A DNA stretch of 64,000 nucleotides from Deinococcus terrestris (GTDB lineage: Bacteria > Deinococcota > Deinococci > Deinococcales > Deinococcaceae), in the NCBI RefSeq assembly GCF_009377345.1, contig NZ_WBSL01000003.1, positions 132,501 through 196,500 on the forward strand. Direction: 5' to 3'. Positions 62,760-64,000 of this stretch are shown one piece after another (the first letter of the stretch is position 1; each line of letters opens with the position of its first letter). The notes under the pieces were generated by a model. The model saw only the letters and a program-made list of their open reading frames with translations, was not told where the DNA came from and searched no databases. Made by a program: the position numbers and the translations under genes.

Positions 62760-63452
62760 TCAGCGCAGGTCGGCTGGCGGCTTTAGCAGCCGGGGATTCC
62801 AGCGCCCTGACCCCCTGGCGTCCACCTGTTCCCCGCCACACGGTGGTGTCTGAACCTCCGGCACCCGCAGCGGCCAGAGGCTCGCCACGGCCCGCCCCGC
62901 GATGTCGCGCACCGGCACCAGCCCGAAGCTGCGCGAGTCCAGGCTCCCGCCAGGGCTGCGGTTGTCGCCCATCACGAAGTAGGTGTTCGGCGGCACCGTG
63001 GCCTCGGGGAAGGAGGCGACCGGGCTGGTCCGGTCCAGGCAGGTCTCCTCCCAGAAGGGAAGCGTCCAGGCCTGTGCTACCTGCTTCCCGTTGAGGTACA
63101 GCTCGCCCCGGTCCAGCCGGACCCGGTCGCCGGGCTGCCCGATCACCCGTTTGACGAGGTAGGGGCGGTAAGCCCACGGCAGCGTGACCCCCCGGTACCC
63201 ATGCGTCCAAGAGGCAGGCACCTCACGCGGCGGTTTGAAGACCACCACGTCGCCCCGCGTGTACTCGCCCAGCCCGGCGCGGTGTGCCCAGCCCTCCATC
63301 TTCGGCACGGCCAGCCACTCGCCGTCGCGCAGGCCGGGAGCCATGCTGACCCCGTCTACCGCGACCGCCGTGGCCCCGAACTGGGTCACCAGCAGCGCGA
63401 AGGCGACCGGGGAGCCCCACTCGCGCCACAGCGTCCGCAGCCGTTCCCTCAT
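62760..63452 (-). CDS. lepB: Signal peptidase I
   Basis: 230 residues. One membrane segment, then the catalytic Ser36 (VDGVSMAPGLRDGEW) and Lys101 (YLVKRVIGQPGDRV), and the box E sequence GDNRSPGGSLDSRSFG. Cleaves signal peptides at the outer face of the inner membrane. No alternative start in frame fits better; the ATG overlaps the preceding stop (ATGA). Its placement after a PadR and a permease-prefix protein suggests regulated, specialised use, perhaps in addition to a main copy elsewhere. Confidence 0.93.
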   Translation of the reverse strand: MRERLRTLWREWGSPVAFALLVTQFGATAVAVDGVSMAPGLRDGEWLAVPKMEGWAHRAGLGEYTRGDVVVFKPPREVPASWTHGYRGVTLPWAYRPYLVKRVIGQPGDRVRLDRGELYLNGKQVAQAWTLPFWEETCLDRTSPVASFPEATVPPNTYFVMGDNRSPGGSLDSRSFGLVPVRDIAGRAVASLWPLRVPEVQTPPCGGEQVDARGSGRWNPRLLKPPADLR

Positions 63453-63790
63453 GGCCGGGCCTCGTGGTGCGCCGGAGCGGGGCCAGCCCCCTGCGCCCAC
63501 AACGCCGAGGCCGCCCCGCCCAATGCCCCGGCGAGCAGCAGCGTGCGCCACAGCAGCGGCAGTGTATGGGTGCGGGCCAATCCCAGGGCCACGCGCCCGG
63601 CGGGTCCCGCCTCGCAGACGGCCCGGTTCCAGGCTTCCGCCTCTGGGGAGCCTACCGTGAGGTGATCCAGCATCGCCTGATGGAGGTTGGCGTGCAGCTC
63701 GCCCCGCGCTGCCGTTCGGACAGTGGGAGGCAACAGGCGGGTGGCCGCGTCCAGGTAGGCGGCGACCTCCGGCGGCAGGGGAGGAGTCAC
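63449..63790 (-). CDS. Permease-prefix-domain-like small membrane protein
   Basis: 113 residues from the GTG at 63790 that overlaps the PadR stop (GTGA); a GTG three bases earlier is also possible. The first 70 residues (EVAAYLDAATRLLPPTVRTA, ELHANLHQAMLDHLTVG) resemble the 'permease prefix' region often encoded beside PadR regulators. One membrane segment near the C-terminus (LPLLWRTLLLAGALGGAASAL). Function unknown. Confidence 0.65.
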   Translation of the reverse strand: MTPPLPPEVAAYLDAATRLLPPTVRTAARGELHANLHQAMLDHLTVGSPEAEAWNRAVCEAGPAGRVALGLARTHTLPLLWRTLLLAGALGGAASALWAQGAGPAPAHHEARP

Positions 63791-64000
63791 CACAGGCTCC
63801 GCAGCGCCCGGTCAAAGGCGGCGTACCCCTCGCGGCGGCGCCCCAGCTCGGCCCGGCCCGCGTCCGTCAGGCGGTAGGTCTTGACCAGGGGACCACCCCG
63901 AGCGGGCGTCACGCTTGCCGCACTGAGAAATCCAGCTCGCTCCAGCCGGTGCAGCGCCGGGTAGAGGCTCCCCGCATTGAGGGTGATGTGCCCTTCCGTC
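63787..64000 (-). CDS. PadR-family transcriptional regulator, C-terminal part
   Basis: The gene enters from the right edge; 70 codons are visible. TEGHITLNAGSLYPALHRLE then RAGFLSAASVTPARGG and LVKTYRLTDAGRAELGRRRE are the recognition helix, wing and following helix of PadR (G-S-L-Y-P-A-L-x-R-L-E, Y-x-L-T-x-x-G). Stop overlaps the next gene. PadR proteins repress operons that often hold a permease-prefix membrane protein, as here. Confidence 0.9.
   Translation of the reverse strand, partial: TEGHITLNAGSLYPALHRLERAGFLSAASVTPARGGPLVKTYRLTDAGRAELGRRREGYAAFDRALRSLW

Overview
The window is high-GC bacterial chromosome, best explained as a Deinococcus (genus-level inference; species not resolvable by eye). 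Supporting signs: very high GC with tightly packed genes; about 25 start codons placed only 5-8 bases after a TAnnnT -10 box, with no ribosome-binding site, as described for leaderless Deinococcus genes; a pilMNOPQ cluster next to aroC-aroK-aroB; a mismatch-specific uracil-DNA glycosylase of Deinococcus type; a homodimeric class II glycyl-tRNA synthetase with a T-box leader; and a coproheme-type HemQ. I see no prophage, insertion sequence or CRISPR array.

Layout. 1-2.2 kb: sufC and the start of sufB (Fe-S assembly) and an M50 membrane protease. 2.3-6.4 kb: exbB-exbD-TonB-like energy-transduction operon with an unusual transducer, plus a secreted Thr-rich protein. 6.5-10.3 kb: coaX, an acetyl-CoA hydrolase/transferase family gene, and a PiT phosphate transporter with its DUF47 partner. 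10.4-15.1 kb: multidomain alpha-amylase lipoprotein, degenerate GGDEF protein, tRNA-Ile(GAU) and a decayed copy of its 3' half. 15.1-22.4 kb: lipB-lipA, GNAT, coiled-coil protein, rplS, HAD phosphatase, double ABC ATPase, rplM-rpsI. 22.5-32.5 kb: a low-GC orphan, then (minus strand) pilM-N-O-P-Q followed by aroC-K-B-Q. 32.7-38.3 kb: lipoprotein, murF, acetamidase family, amidohydrolase, HTH regulator and a broken small membrane protein. 38.3-43 kb: asp23-fakA and a marR-MFS efflux operon with a visible operator. 43-48.6 kb: pepA, DUF4032, a molybdopterin oxidoreductase domain overlapping mug, DUF305/DUF2243.

48.8-54.2 kb is the regulatory highlight. glyS has a full T-box leader (promoter, stem I, T-box sequence, terminator). 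Two genes upstream, cysS has what looks like a classical ribosome-mediated attenuator that begins directly with AUG: a -10 box, a 10-residue leader peptide [10 protein letters not shown] with tandem Cys codons, a possible antiterminator pairing, and an intrinsic terminator just ahead of the cysS ribosome-binding site. Two neighbouring synthetase genes therefore appear to sense charging of their tRNAs in two different ways.

54.2-57.6 kb: VOC protein, acetoacetate decarboxylase-like protein, a two-gene unit of tiny proteins (one only 55 residues), aldo/keto reductase and HemQ. 57.7-64 kb (all minus strand): PadR (cut by the window end), a permease-prefix protein, signal peptidase I, then histidine kinase - DUF4097 protein - LuxR-type response regulator, followed by three related membrane proteins, the first with a frameshift in a G4 tract. 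The arrangement resembles a Lia-type envelope-stress module.
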